60,000 bases of DNA from Diphasiastrum complanatum (taxonomy: Eukaryota > Streptophyta > Lycopodiopsida > Lycopodiales > Lycopodiaceae), in contig CM055107.1 in NCBI GenBank assembly GCA_029204225.1, positions 20,529,997-20,589,996 of the forward strand. Reading direction: 5' to 3'. Below the pieces are notes generated by a model. It was not told the origin of the DNA and made no database searches. It was given only the letters and a program-made list of their open reading frames with translations. Below, piece by piece: positions 43,052-54,301 of this stretch; position 1 is the stretch's first letter, and each line of letters begins with the position of its first letter. The position numbers and the translations under genes are program-made.

Positions 43052-45496
43052 TCATGTTGGCTCATCTAACATTGAAGTAAGAAAGGTGTAAGATGTGAAA
43101 GATGATGAGCCTTCCCTTTGATCACCTTGACCATCATAGGTGAGCCTCAATGGCTCGGATCTTGCCCTTGTAGATCTTCTTGGAGTTCTTGGAGTTCTTG
43201 GAGTTCTTGCATCTTGAGGTGGATCCTCAAGTTCTTCTTCACTTGGAAGCTCCTCCTCCATCCTAGCATGATCCTTGGCATCAAGATGATTAGTAGCATT
43301 ATCATCCAGATCACAAGCATGTCCTTCATCAAAAATAACATCCCTACTCACTATCACCTTGCTAGTGATGGGATTGAAGACTCTATAACCTTTGCTATTC
43401 TCACCATATCCCACAAAGATGCCTTTGATGGATGTTGCATCATCCTTCCTTCTCTTATCCAAGGATTGGTGTACATAGCAAGTGGATCCAAAAACTTTGA
43501 GATCTTTGAGATTGGGCTTCTCTCCAAATAGAGCTTCAAATGGTGTGATTCTTCCAATGGCTTGGTTTGGCAATCTATTGCACAAATAGTTAGCACAAGT
43601 TATTGCTTCACCCCAAAATGGTTTGGATAGAGAAGCATATAACCTTAAGGCCTTAGCACACTCACAAAGAGATCTATTTCTTCTCTCACTCACTCCATTT
43701 TGTTGAGGGGTGTATGGACATGACAACTCCCTCTTTATGCCATTAGAAATACAAAAGTCAATCAACTTATTGGAGACATATTCACCTCCATTATCACTCC
43801 TTAATACCTTAATCTTGGTACTAAGTGGATTTTCTACCAAAGTCTTGAACTTTACAAAAGAATCAAACACCATTGATTTGCTAGACAAGAGGTACATCCA
43901 ACAAAATCTAGAATAGTCATCAATGAAGATTACATAGTACTTGGCACCACCATTAGACTCATGTGAAAAACTATGAACATCCGAATGGATGAGTTCAAGA
44001 GGAGAGTTTGATCTTGATGTAGATCTTGAGAAGGGTAGTTTGTGAGCCTTTGAGAGGCTGCATGCTTCACATCTCTTCCCACACTTTGACAAATGCTTGG
44101 GGAGTCCAACTGCAAGCTCCTTTGTAGCCATAGATTCCATGGCTTTGTAGTTGGGGTGGCCCAACCTTTTGTGCCACAGTTCCACCTTTGATAGCTCCAC
44201 CTTTGCCAAGTTAACACTCTCCACTGCAATATTAGCATCAAGCTTAAATAATCTACCTTGCTTAAAGCCTTTGGCTATACATTCATCATTTCTAAGGATG
44301 GAACAAACTCCATGCTTAAATTGTACATCTAGGCCATTATCCATTAACTGGCCAACACTAAGCAAATTCTTGGTTAACCTAGGAACATAAAGAACATTAT
44401 CTAGATTCATCCTTTTGGATGATCCCACATACAAGGGAATTGTTCCTATTCCACTTATCTTACATTCTTGACTACTTGCAGTATAGATTGATCTATTTAA
44501 GTCATTGTAAGAAAGTAAGGTGGAGAATATGTCCTTTTGATATGTCATGTGGGAACTTGCCCCACTATCAATCCACCAAGAATCATTGGTGTTGCTCTTG
44601 GATGATGATGGTTTGTTGGAAACCATCAAGGATGACTCTTCATCCTCCTCTTCCTCCTTATGTGCAATGTTGCTTTGTTTGCTCTCTTGTGCCTTCTTCT
44701 TCTTGAGACATTCTGATGCAAAATGTCCTTTCTTTCCACAGAAAAAACATTTGTACTTGGACTTGTCTTTGAACTTGCCCTTTGAGCTTGAAGCCTCATC
44801 CTCCTCCTTGGTCTCCTTGAAGTGCTTCTTCTTGCCATTGGTCTTCTTCTTGCTTTTGAATGAGAAATTAGCTTTCTCATCACCATCCTGCAGAGAAATA
44901 GCATTCATTCTTGCATTTGTATGCAACATCCTACACTCTTCAGCTACTAATACACTGTGTAGCTTTTCTATAGTAGGCAAAGTGTCTTGGATTGCAAAGC
45001 TTTGGACCAAATTTGTAAAGCCACTCCCTAGACCATTTAGGACAATCTGAACAAGCTCAATATCTTGAATCTTCTCTCCAATGGAAGCTAACTCCCTATT
45101 AAGAGACTTGATTCTTAGCACATAATCTTGTGCATTCTCATCACTCCTCTTCATGCTTTGTAAAATCTGATTCCTAAGCATGAGAACCCTCGAAGTGTTA
45201 CTAGACTCATAGATAGATTTTAAAGATTCCCAGGCCTCTTTAGCACTCTTACATGATGATACTTCCCTTAAAAGATCATTGCTTACATTCATCTTAATAC
45301 AGTGAAGTGCAAGCCTAGACCTCTTCTTGTATCTCACTAATTCCTGTGCACCTAGAGGTTCATCTTCATCATCTATTAGAAACTCATAAAGATCCTGGAG
45401 CACCATTAGTGACTCCATCCTCACTTTCCAAATAGCATAATTGGTAGAATTTAACCTCTCACTAGCTTCTAGAAGGTAGGCTCCCACTGATCCCAT
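43052..45496 (-). CDS. A gag-protease-integrase polyprotein, N-terminal part
   Basis: 814 residues starting MGSVGAYLLEASERLN. Gag (about 10-200) carries YAIWKVRMESL. A zinc knuckle spans C250-C263 (CFFCGKKGHFASEC). The protease has D310-S-G in WWIDSGASSHM. The pre-integrase zinc region has WHKRLGHPN and CEACSLSKAH. The integrase core has HSDVHS, SDNGGEY and GVSERRN, then the tail DLKVFGSTCYVHQ. A lysine-rich linker separates gag and protease. A TGA at 43052-43054 ends the frame in the RT linker, after DEPT, where related elements have a Trp or another codon. RT continues in phase beyond it. The start matches the other elements. Confidence 0.9.
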   Translation of the reverse strand: MGSVGAYLLEASERLNSTNYAIWKVRMESLMVLQDLYEFLIDDEDEPLGAQELVRYKKRSRLALHCIKMNVSNDLLREVSSCKSAKEAWESLKSIYESSNTSRVLMLRNQILQSMKRSDENAQDYVLRIKSLNRELASIGEKIQDIELVQIVLNGLGSGFTNLVQSFAIQDTLPTIEKLHSVLVAEECRMLHTNARMNAISLQDGDEKANFSFKSKKKTNGKKKHFKETKEEDEASSSKGKFKDKSKYKCFFCGKKGHFASECLKKKKAQESKQSNIAHKEEEEDEESSLMVSNKPSSSKSNTNDSWWIDSGASSHMTYQKDIFSTLLSYNDLNRSIYTASSQECKISGIGTIPLYVGSSKRMNLDNVLYVPRLTKNLLSVGQLMDNGLDVQFKHGVCSILRNDECIAKGFKQGRLFKLDANIAVESVNLAKVELSKVELWHKRLGHPNYKAMESMATKELAVGLPKHLSKCGKRCEACSLSKAHKLPFSRSTSRSNSPLELIHSDVHSFSHESNGGAKYYVIFIDDYSRFCWMYLLSSKSMVFDSFVKFKTLVENPLSTKIKVLRSDNGGEYVSNKLIDFCISNGIKRELSCPYTPQQNGVSERRNRSLCECAKALRLYASLSKPFWGEAITCANYLCNRLPNQAIGRITPFEALFGEKPNLKDLKVFGSTCYVHQSLDKRRKDDATSIKGIFVGYGENSKGYRVFNPITSKVIVSRDVIFDEGHACDLDDNATNHLDAKDHARMEEELPSEEELEDPPQDARTPRTPRTPRRSTRARSEPLRLTYDGQGDQREGSSSFTSYTFLTSMLDEPT

Positions 45497-46128
45497 CTTA
45501 CTAGCAAGATTCTACACACAAGATATAGATTTGTTTGGACCTGAAACTCACAAAGGTTTCTAACTTGCAGTGTTTCACTCAAATGTTGACTGCTAATCCA
45601 ACAGATGGATTTGTAATCACAGTTCTATCACTCCCTCACAAGCTGGAATGAAGATAAGATGAGATGAAAACTACACTCAAGCAAATATTGCCAATCTTGG
45701 CTATTCTTGGACAAAAAACTGACTCTATCTCTCTCATTCACTTTGATGTACTTTCAATACCTGGTTTCCACTTTAAGAAGGTCTGAAATCAGCCTAGATT
45801 AATTAGTTTTCATGAAACAAATTCAAAATTAATCAATGGCAAGTGATCTTGGTAGCTTATCCTAGGATTTGCACCAAGAATTACATCAAACTGACACCAT
45901 ATGAATTTTCTATGATCCAATGAATATGGGTTATTAAATGCTGGTTCAGAGATGCCCACACGTGTGAACAGTACGGATTTTGATCTAGAAAAAGTTTGGG
46001 ATCAAATCCCCTCACCAAAACCTGGATACCAGCTCGCCCTTCCAATACTAGCTTTTTGCACCAAAACTTGCTAAAACTAGATTAGATTCAGACACAGTTC
46101 AATGGCCTTGTACTTGGATCTGATACCA
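45497..46128 (-). other. A leader and primer-binding site
   Basis: About 630 bp noncoding. GATCTGATACCA (46117-46128) gives TGGTATCAGATC, matching initiator-Met tRNA in the first ten bases. The leader also carries CCCACACGTGTGAACAG (45957-45973). Confidence 0.8.
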
Positions 46129-46811
46129 TGTGAAAAGTACAGTACTAAGGACCATAAATGGATCTTTGAATGATCCACAAGGTGATTGTATGCTTGTTAA
46201 ACAATCTATCAGAAACTAGTCATCAGAAAACAAGATCTAGTTTAGCAGCTTGATAGGAAACAAGTAGAGACAATCAAAGCATTGATCAAATAGTCTAATC
46301 CAACTCCACACGTGTGGAAATAAGGTTGTAGTACGGCCTGTAGACAGTGTTTACAAAGTGCCAAAGCTGGGTTTCATTGGAAAAATAGAGTAATCACCAT
46401 ACAATGAGAGGAAACTCGAGTTTCTCCTTGAGGCTCCAAAAAGTTTCTATCTTCTCACTATGGAGAATGGAAATACATAGTAAAACACACTTCCTTTGCA
46501 AAGTTAGGTGAAAATCCAGCATGTAATAAGGAAGTAGACTCCACTTTCTTGCCCTAATGTGAAAACCCTAGCCTAGATCCAAGAGTCATGCTTGGTAGGT
46601 GCATGGTAGGTACAAATCTCATCATAAATCATGGTCTAGATCCTACAATCACTACCAAATAGACACAACTACTCCTCTTGACTCGTGGTAACCTACTTTA
46701 GGTGTGTATGTACAAGTGGCACTTTGGCCATTCAAGTAACCAACAAACAATATTGACAAAATGTACAATATTCTACATGGCTAGATTTGCCAATGTAGGC
46801 AATTTTTCACA
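46129..46811 (-). repeat. A 5' LTR
   Basis: 683 bp, about 98% identical by eye to the 3' LTR, with an 8-bp deletion near 46646. CACAA follows as target duplication. Confidence 0.95.
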
Positions 46812-46816
46812 CACAA

Positions 46817-49000
46817 TTGTGTGTGATTTTCAGCTCTTCATCGGATCTCCAACTCCAAGGAAGATTACAATGAACAAGTTGGAGCCAATGTTCGAGAAAG
46901 CCAACATCTCTTGAACAAATCTAGCTCTGGATGTGATTTTGCAATGGTCAAGGATAGTTATTCTAACGAGTGAAATCTAACAAGAGAAAATAGTTATTTC
47001 CATCTCCATGACAAACAACCTATAGACTTTTACAACTTAACGAGTATATGAGTTCAACCAAACTTGTGAATTGGCACTTTGCATACGTAATGAACTAGAC
47101 TAAACTTTGTATGAAATCCATCACAAGAGATATCTACAAGATATTCAAAAGAAACCAATCTCAAATATAACTGACCTTTCAAATACCAAACAATGACTAC
47201 ATGTGCCACCAAGGACTCAATAATCAAAGCAAGAGACATTATTTTTAAGGACTCATAAAGCTTGTAATAGCAATATGCCCATGAATAGCATAAAATAACC
47301 CTCCAAATTATAACTCCAAAAAGTCACTTGTCATGGCATTCACAAGCCATGACACCCTTGGACTCATAAGGCATTCCTATATCACGTCTTCCTAAAAGTA
47401 CATGCTCATATATCCAACAATTCATACACAAATCCTACACTCAAAGAATTTTGTCTAGAGCCTTGAGGTCAAAGTGAAGTTCTACAAGGCACTTTTTTAT
47501 AGATGACCACATACTTGGTTTTACCATGACCTTGAGATATCACATAACAGTTCCTCACATCATCCTCAGGGGGACGCCTTGTGAGGACAAGATACATCAG
47601 CTACTATGGGCAAAGGGGAAAATAGAAGAGCATTTCATCTTCAGTTGCCCTTTGTATGATGAGAGTAGACGCCGATATTACCTATTCTAACACCATTCGG
47701 TTACCTTGCATTCATTGATAGAGTATGGGAATTAGAGATGTGTTTCCCTGATATCTCAAGAGATGTTTCACCTTAGAAATCATACACATCAAGTTTCTAG
47801 TACCTCAATAAGACAAATCAATTCCTACGTTTTTAGATAGACAAATAGGGAAGTGGATTCAAATGATAACTTCCTTGTTCCATTCAAACATTGGGGTTGA
47901 CGCCAAAGACCTCTAACCCAACAAGATACCCATCAATGAGCACCGTGCCAGACGTGCGTTTCTAGCACCAAATCTCCCGTGTTATGGAGGTTGCAAATGC
48001 AGTAGTGTCTTTGGTGAGGGGGAGGGTTGAATCTGTTCTCATTGAATGGAACAAAGATGAGGCAGTTTGCTACCACCCAATCCAACCAATTAAAGAGTGT
48101 CTCGAAAAAGAGTGTTTGGTTATTCAAAAAGTATAGCCACCCCCTCTCTCTATCTATCTCTCTTGCAAACTTCTTGAACTTGTGTTTCTCTTTGTAAATA
48201 ATAGTTATACAACAAGACAACTAATTAACGTAAAGCACTCCTAAAAAATTTCATGTGTATTTAGTAATAACATTAATAGTAGGAATTTGACAACTGTAAC
48301 AACTTGAAACATTACAAGAATTTTATAACTCTATAATGTTTTTAAAAAAATAGTTTTACCATAGGTAAAATGACATATGTTTTTTTACCAATAGTAAAAA
48401 GTTTTACCACATGTAAAAAAAATTCAGGTACTGTAAAAAAAATATTACCACATGTAGAAAAAATTTAACTTACTGTAAAAACAAAATATTACCATAAGTA
48501 AAAAAAATCTCACTTACTGGAAAAATACAAAAAAAACTCGGAATTGCAAGCACAAAAACACTCTCTTATAAAACTTACCATAACCACTATCATATAAAAC
48601 TTATCAGTGTGCAAACACAATTGTGTAGTTCTTAAACCCAATTTTTTGATTCTCGGACGGATCACATGGCCACAATTTTTTTTGCATTTTATGTTGTCTT
48701 CTCTGCTTATTAGTGCTCTAGAGGATATTATTTGATATTGTTCAACGAGAACTTGTTCTCACAAGAGCAGCAGAAAAAACAACCACTGTACAAAGTTTAA
48801 GACAAGATCCAACTTTAACAACAAAGAATACAGTATAAGCATGTAGTTCATTAACTAGCAATTGAAGAACTGTAATATTCTGACATCCAAAAAACTTTGC
48901 GCTACAATGGTCAACAATCCAGAAACACTATTTTGTAAAACTCAACATCATGAACAAATGGCACTAAAGTTTCATTGCTCAAACAAAATTGTGTAGTTCT
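46817..49000. other. AT-rich DNA; possible LINE-like trace
   Basis: No clear gene. At about 47570-47680 on the plus strand a frame reads EDKIHQLLWAKGKIEEHFIF followed by SCPLYDESRRRYY, resembling the Cys/His end region of non-LTR retrotransposon RTs (EEHF-x-x-x-CPLY). It is short and followed by stops. The rest is unrecognised. Confidence 0.35.
48354..48530. repeat. Cluster of short TTTTACC palindromes
   Basis: Near-palindromes such as TTTTACCATAGGTAAAA (48354-48370), TTTTTACCAATAGTAAAAA and TTTTACCACATGTAAAAA repeat about every 20-45 bp, alternating with TTACTGTAAAAA units. Six or seven units are visible. Confidence 0.7.
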
Positions 49001-49375
49001 CATTAGAGGAGTTCTAAATCCAAAAAAGACCCTTTGTAAAGATTCTTTTTATATTTTTTGTCACATTTTTCTTACACATGGACCAATTAAAACACTCAAA
49101 TTTGAAATCTACAACGTAACTTTTTGAGTCCACATTTTGATTCCACACTAAAAATGGCATAACTTTTTAGTGATAAGTCTAAATTTAGCAGAGTTTAATG
49201 CATCAGAAATCGCTCAACAAGAACTTTCCAATGATATGTTAGATGACATACTTCTGAGATATGATCAAAAAGTTATGGCAAGTCAAAAGTATTAGTGTTA
49301 TAATATTTTAATAATATAAAAGACATCTTGCACGAATTTTTAAAGGGTCTTTTTGGAGCTCAAACTCCCCTATCG
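49001..49375 (-). mobile_element. MITE-like element, copy 2
   Basis: About 375 bp, inverted relative to copy 1 at 12403 and similar over its whole length, including the CCAAAAA-GACCCTTT inner terminal blocks and the AT-rich centre. It adjoins the D-type RT relic, just as copy 1 interrupts copia integrase. No coding capacity. Confidence 0.65.
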
Positions 49376-50205
49376 TGAAGATACCTTTATTGAGTGATAT
49401 TAATCAGTTGTCTCGCTCTGTCTCTGTGGATCTGAATGCCTAGACAGAAGTGAGCTTCGCCCAGATCAATCACGTCGAACTCAGAAAACAACATTTGTTT
49501 AGAATCCTTGACCAAATTGGTATTGTTGCTAAAAAGCAACGTATCATCCATGTATAAGGTGATGATAATGAAGGATTGCTGCACCGACTTGGAATAGACA
49601 TTGCAATCAGCAGTGCTTGGTTGGAAACCTTGTTCGATGAGGAATATGTTGATCCTCTGAAACCAAGCTTTGGCAGATTGTTTCAATCCGTAAAGTGCTT
49701 TTTGGAGTTTACAGACATGATTCTTCATACCTTCCAGAACGTATCCTTCGGGCTGGATCATGTAGATGTCTTCATGTATAAATCCATTCAGATAAGTTGT
49801 TTGCACATCAAGTTGATGCACTTCGAGATTGGCAGCTGCAGCATATGATAGAAGTTTTCAGATCGACGAATGTTTGACTATAAGGCTGAAAGTCTCACTG
49901 TAGTCGACATTGGAAATCTGAGTGAATCCTTGTGCTACCACTCTTGTCTTCCTTCGATCAATCGCTCCATTGGCATTATACTTGATCTTGAAGATCCATT
50001 TGCAACCAATGATATTGCAGCCAATAGGAGCTTAGACTAGTGACCACGTCTGATTCTTGATCAAAGAGGAATACTCTTTGTCCATAGCTTCTCTCCAGAG
50101 ATCAGAGTCTGGTTGGCTGAGTGCCTCTTTGACTGTTGTCAGTTCTTGTATTAAGAGACATGCAGACTCAGGAGTATAGCTTGTGGGCTGTGTGCGCACT
50201 CGGTT
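49376..50205 (-). pseudogene. D-type copia RT fragment
   Basis: The open frame 49387-49821 holds QLDVQTTYLNGFIHEDIYM, the LYGLKQSAKAWFQR block and the catalytic box LYMDDTLLF, then EFDVIDLGEAHFCLGIQIHR. Upstream (49822-50205) continues with stops: LWREAMDKEYSSLIKNQTWS, GCNIIGCKWIFKIKYNANGA, AQGFTQISNVDYSETFS. At least two stops and no integrase or RNase H on either side. It could be the RT type missing from D1, but it lies 19 kb away in the opposite orientation. Confidence 0.8.
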
Positions 50206-50611
50206 GGCATTTGGATAGACAACGCTTGTCTGATTAATTGCATTTTAGATGTCCTGAGCACAAGCGGCCTGAGATAAAGACAAAAAGAAGCACCGACTTA
50301 GGCCATAAACTTTGTATGGATCAGATCCTTGTACGTGCTCTTTCAACAGTTCCAACGAAGATGGAGTATCAGCTAGCAGAGCTTTCTGTGGGATGTATTG
50401 CATTCATGCAATGCAATTCATCAGCCGCGCTCTCCTCATTACGAGCTCTTGAGCTCCAACAAACATTCAGAGCTCCATAACCAATGCTACTCCTCCCATA
50501 GCCAGCATGATGCCCAAACATCTGATAAAACGTGTGTGGTAAAAATGGCCAAAGGTAACTCTCAAACTTTTGGAAATTTTTAGAAAGAAATTTTTTACGA
50601 GTGCTTTATTA
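50206..50611. other. No gene assigned
   Basis: Mixed-composition DNA. A minus-strand frame includes a hydrophobic stretch (RCLGIMLAMGGVALVMEL) but has no supporting motif or splice structure. Confidence 0.4.
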
Positions 50612-50735
50612 TGCCGGGGAAGGCCCCCACTCTCGGGCCTTTCCCGATTTAAGCCCTGGGCCCTCGAGCTCACGCCCTCGGGCCCAAGGGCCTTAAATTG
50701 GGGAAGGCCCTTGGGCAAGGGCCTTTCCCTATACT
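50612..50735. repeat. GC-rich nested inverted repeat
   Basis: Two near-identical hairpin modules, GGGGAAGGCCC...GGGCCTTTCCC (50615-50645 and 50700-50729), flank an imperfect inverted repeat with ~28-bp arms (50643-50669 and 50674-50703). The block stands out sharply from AT-rich surroundings. Confidence 0.75.
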
Positions 50736-53700
50736 TAACTTTAGCACGATGGTCACAAAAGAGTGTTGTTTTTTGCCCTGTGCTGAGTGCCAATTTATTT
50801 TTAAAATGTGTGAATTGCAGCGCAAAATTTGTAGCTCGTGATGGCGTGCAGATGGAGGAAGGAGATTTGTAGCTCATGAGCATAACGTCTCAATTGATTG
50901 CATCTCCCTCTCTCTTTTGTAGGGATTGCAGCATTCTATGACTTTCTTATGTTTGTGCGGAGATGAGCATCTGAGCATTCAGATATTTGCCCTGCGCAGT
51001 CTCAGAGCGTGTTTTAATGCATTGAGAAGAGCCCAGACAGCAGAACTTTAGCTATGTCTTTTGGCCATATTCGTAGGAAATTCTATGATAGGTCACCAGT
51101 TTTGAAAGAGAAGAGCGCTAGTTAAGAAGATTGCTTGTTGATTATCACTTCATCTATTTCTGTTGAAAGTTTGAAATCCCTGAGTTGAGAGATGCATTGA
51201 TCGTTCATGCACATGAATATACATTGCTAAGTACCCATCAATTGCAAGCTGATCAATCGTTCAAGCTGAGTGTGCTCAGGTGCTTATGAGTGATTCTTGG
51301 CTGCCATCATTTCATGTAAAGTCTACTCATAGATTGAAACCAGATTAGAGCAAGGTGTTTAGCTCTAGGATTTTTGAGCGCTAGAATCAGTGATTACATC
51401 TTGGAATCGTTGGGGGGCCGCGGAATCAGTAATTGAAAATCAGCTGGGGGCCTGTGGAATCAGCTGGGGTCCTTGAGCACTGTCTTCAAGATAGAATGAA
51501 GGTGTTAAGCGCTGCCATGAAAGACTGTGAGCGGCAAGACCATGAAGTGAGTATGAACGCTAGGATTAAGAGTGCCTTGGAGAAGACTTGGGCAATGAAT
51601 CTCTCCGATCCCTAATTTTACACCCAATCAAATGATTCCATCATTTTCTATTTTGTCAAGCATGTTCTCTCATGAATGTTTTTGGGAAAGAACGCAGTCT
51701 CTTCCATTTGTTTGACTTGTTTTCAGCATCTAAAAACTTTCTTTCAATTGTTTCGTGTTGTTCTCAATTGTTTCTGATCTTTAGTGACTATAAACTCTCT
51801 CTCATGAATGTTTTTGGAAAAGAAAACGCAGTCTCTTCTTTGTTTGACTTTACTTTTTGGTCTTCAACGTCTAAAAACTCTTCAGTAACTATAAAGTGTC
51901 TTTCAATTGTTTCATCTCTCTGATTTTGGCTTTGTAAGCTTCAAAATGCAAGTTTTTGGAGTCTTTGATCTCAAAGGTATTGGCTGTCCATTATTACATA
52001 TATATTGATGAGCGATGTTTACTGATCAATCCCCAAGTATTCTGATCCAGTAGGTGCCTGATATGATATTCTCAGAAGAACTACTTTCAAACACCCTTAG
52101 TGGTTCTGCAGGTAAATCAAATTTGCATATTTTTATGGCTAGCAAGGATTTAGCTTTCTAGGCTAAGAGGGAAAAAGGTCTCTATGGAGAGCTCCCTCAA
52201 TATTACACCTTTCAACAACTCAAGTCAATGCACCCATTTTGCATATTAATATCTCTAAAAATTGCACATCCCGTATACCAATATTTGCTAGTTTTTAGGA
52301 GAACTATGATGGGAGTTTTCCTTCCTTGTGAGGAGGCCAATTTACATGTTTTTATGAAAAGGCATGCATATTGAGCAGATTCAGCCTTTTAGAACTCAAA
52401 GGTTATGAAAAGTAAGCTCTCCAGAGTTTGGGGACTGGTCTAGTTGTTGTGATTTCACGTGATGACTAGTTTTAAAAGAGACGATAAGTGCAAGAGGTTC
52501 TTCTTAAAATTTAATCTTGGTCTGTGCTGGTCACATCATTTCATTTTTATTAGAGTCCAAAAGTGAATAAAAAACCTCCTGGATCAGTATTTTTGAAGAC
52601 ATGGAGATGAAATTGTAGTGTTTCTCTATTTCCCTTTGGGGTTTCAATGTATCAATGTACATTCAACATTGCAATGCATGTTGCATTGCAATGCTAAATA
52701 ATAAAATTAATCAATTCCATGGCTAGCACACCTAGGGAAATCAATGGACAAGTAGAGAGAGGAGAAATGGCATTCAACCTGACAATCTGTGAAAGCACTT
52801 ATGTGCTAATATCTTGCTCATTATCACTCAACGTATGCTACTTGTAGGTGGGTGCATTATCTTTGTCTTACAAAATTGTTAATATTCATTATGTTAAGTC
52901 ATATAAATTTTGCAGCTCGATACTTTTCGACATAGGATGCATGCATATGCCTTGTAATTTTATAGCTTAACAAGAAATGAATCTGAGTTATTCAAGGCCA
53001 GTTGTCAAGTTTCCGACATCATGAATGAATCTGCATGGCTAATCAATGGCACACATGTGCACACCAATTTGTCAATATAGAATATGAAGACTTTTTCTCA
53101 GATCACAGACTATCTTAGGCTATGTGACAAATTTTACTTCTCATTAATCAACTATCAAACACATAATCAACTTGGTTCATAGAATCATTGCTTCTCTTTA
53201 GGCATGACTTCTTTAGAAATAAAAACTTGAATCAATGGTTGACTTCTTATATTTTTCTCAATGAAGAATGTCTAGGAGCGTAATGATACATGTTTTTAGT
53301 ATCAAATGGTTATGATGCTCAAAAGTAAAGTTATGCTAAATATGTTGAAGAATCGATGATGAATGTATGTAGAATTTTGTTGGGGATTAAAAATTCTGTA
53401 GAATTTTGTTTGCCTCTTCTATTTTTTAATTTCAAAATCAGAGAATCATTATCATGTGTCAATTTTTGTGTTCAAGATTGGATGCAGGAGCTACCAAAAC
53501 AAATGAAAACCTTTATTTAGATTGGATTAAAAGCAGTGTAATATCTTCCGGAAACTCTACATCCATTTGTTACCAGCCAAAACTTCAAATGGAAATAGAG
53601 CAAGGTATGCAAACATTGTATAGAATATTAGCTTCAAGATCGCATGAATTAACAAAGCACTTAGTCTTTTTAAGTTGCTTTATTTAGTTTACAAGAGTGT

Positions 53701-53819
53701 GTAGGATGCTCATAACATACCTTTGAGGTTTCCTAGTAAAAATAGCTATAACTTTTGAATAACTACTCAAAGGAGCCTATGGCTTGAATCAATTGTTAAT
53801 CTTGCTTTTAAAAAATCTC
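50736..53819. other. No gene recognised
   Basis: Mostly AT-rich. It contains a short tandem duplication (51663-51925) and a perfect 11-bp-arm palindrome ATTGCAATGCA-TGT-TGCATTGCAAT (52668-52692). Short ORFs lack motifs. Confidence 0.45.
51663..51925. repeat. Tandem duplication, ~131-bp unit
   Basis: CTCTCATGAATGTTTTTGG, AACGCAGTCTCTTC, TTTGTTTGACTT, TCTAAAAAC and TTTCAATTGTTTC blocks occur in order in two adjacent copies beginning at about 51667 and 51798. Confidence 0.75.
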
Positions 53820-54296
53820 TTACCAAAGCTTCAGTGTATTCGTAAATCCTAAACAATGAGATATTTTGATGAATTGGGTTCATCAAGTTGAGTTCTAGTA
53901 CTAAAGAATGTCAAATTTTATTCCAACAAAATATTAATATCAAACTAGTGAACTATAAATCATGAACCTTGAATGTAGGACATTAAATCTTGATTCTAGA
54001 AGACTAAATTTGTATCCTTCTATTTCTAAGGCTTTCAAACCTCATCAAATCCAACACAATATAAAATCATTTGTTTGATTCATTCTTATCATGTTCATCT
54101 TGTTCGCTACTTGAGAACCCAATGCACAAGCAGACGAGTCAACAAGGACCAACTCGTTTTCATCAAAGATATCGAATATTCTTTGAAACATTGAAATTAT
54201 TAACAGTATCTCCAATTTTCCTAAACAATGAGATAAACTGGGTTTAGTACTGAAGAATGTCACTACCTTATTCCAATAAGAATATCAATATCGAAA
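53820..54296 (+). repeat. Left flank repeat F, one full and one partial unit
   Basis: Unit blocks are CTAAACAATGAGA, GAATGTCA-TTATTCCAA, GGACATTAAATCTTGATTCT, ACACAATATAAAATCATTTG and CAACAAGGACCAACTC. Unit anchors at about 53907 and 54250 give a period near 345 bp. The second unit is cut by the satellite array at about 54297. Related units lie at 57185-58345, the first of them inverted. Confidence 0.75.
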
Positions 54297-54301
54297 TAAG
54301 T

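Larger units (their letters stand above)
35141..46811 (-). mobile_element. Copia element A carrying nested element B2
   Basis: 11,671 bp in total, flanked by the target duplication CACAA (35136-35140 and 46812-46816). LTRs are 691 and 683 bp. Gag-protease-integrase, the N-terminal part of RT and the C-terminal part of RNase H are present. The RT catalytic core is missing where B2 (36549-42697) sits. Without B2 the element is about 5.5 kb. Confidence 0.93.

Noticed and set aside
50467-50883. 138-codon minus-strand frame as a host protein
   Set aside because: It runs through the GC-rich inverted repeat, and composition changes abruptly inside it. No family motif or splice signals support it.
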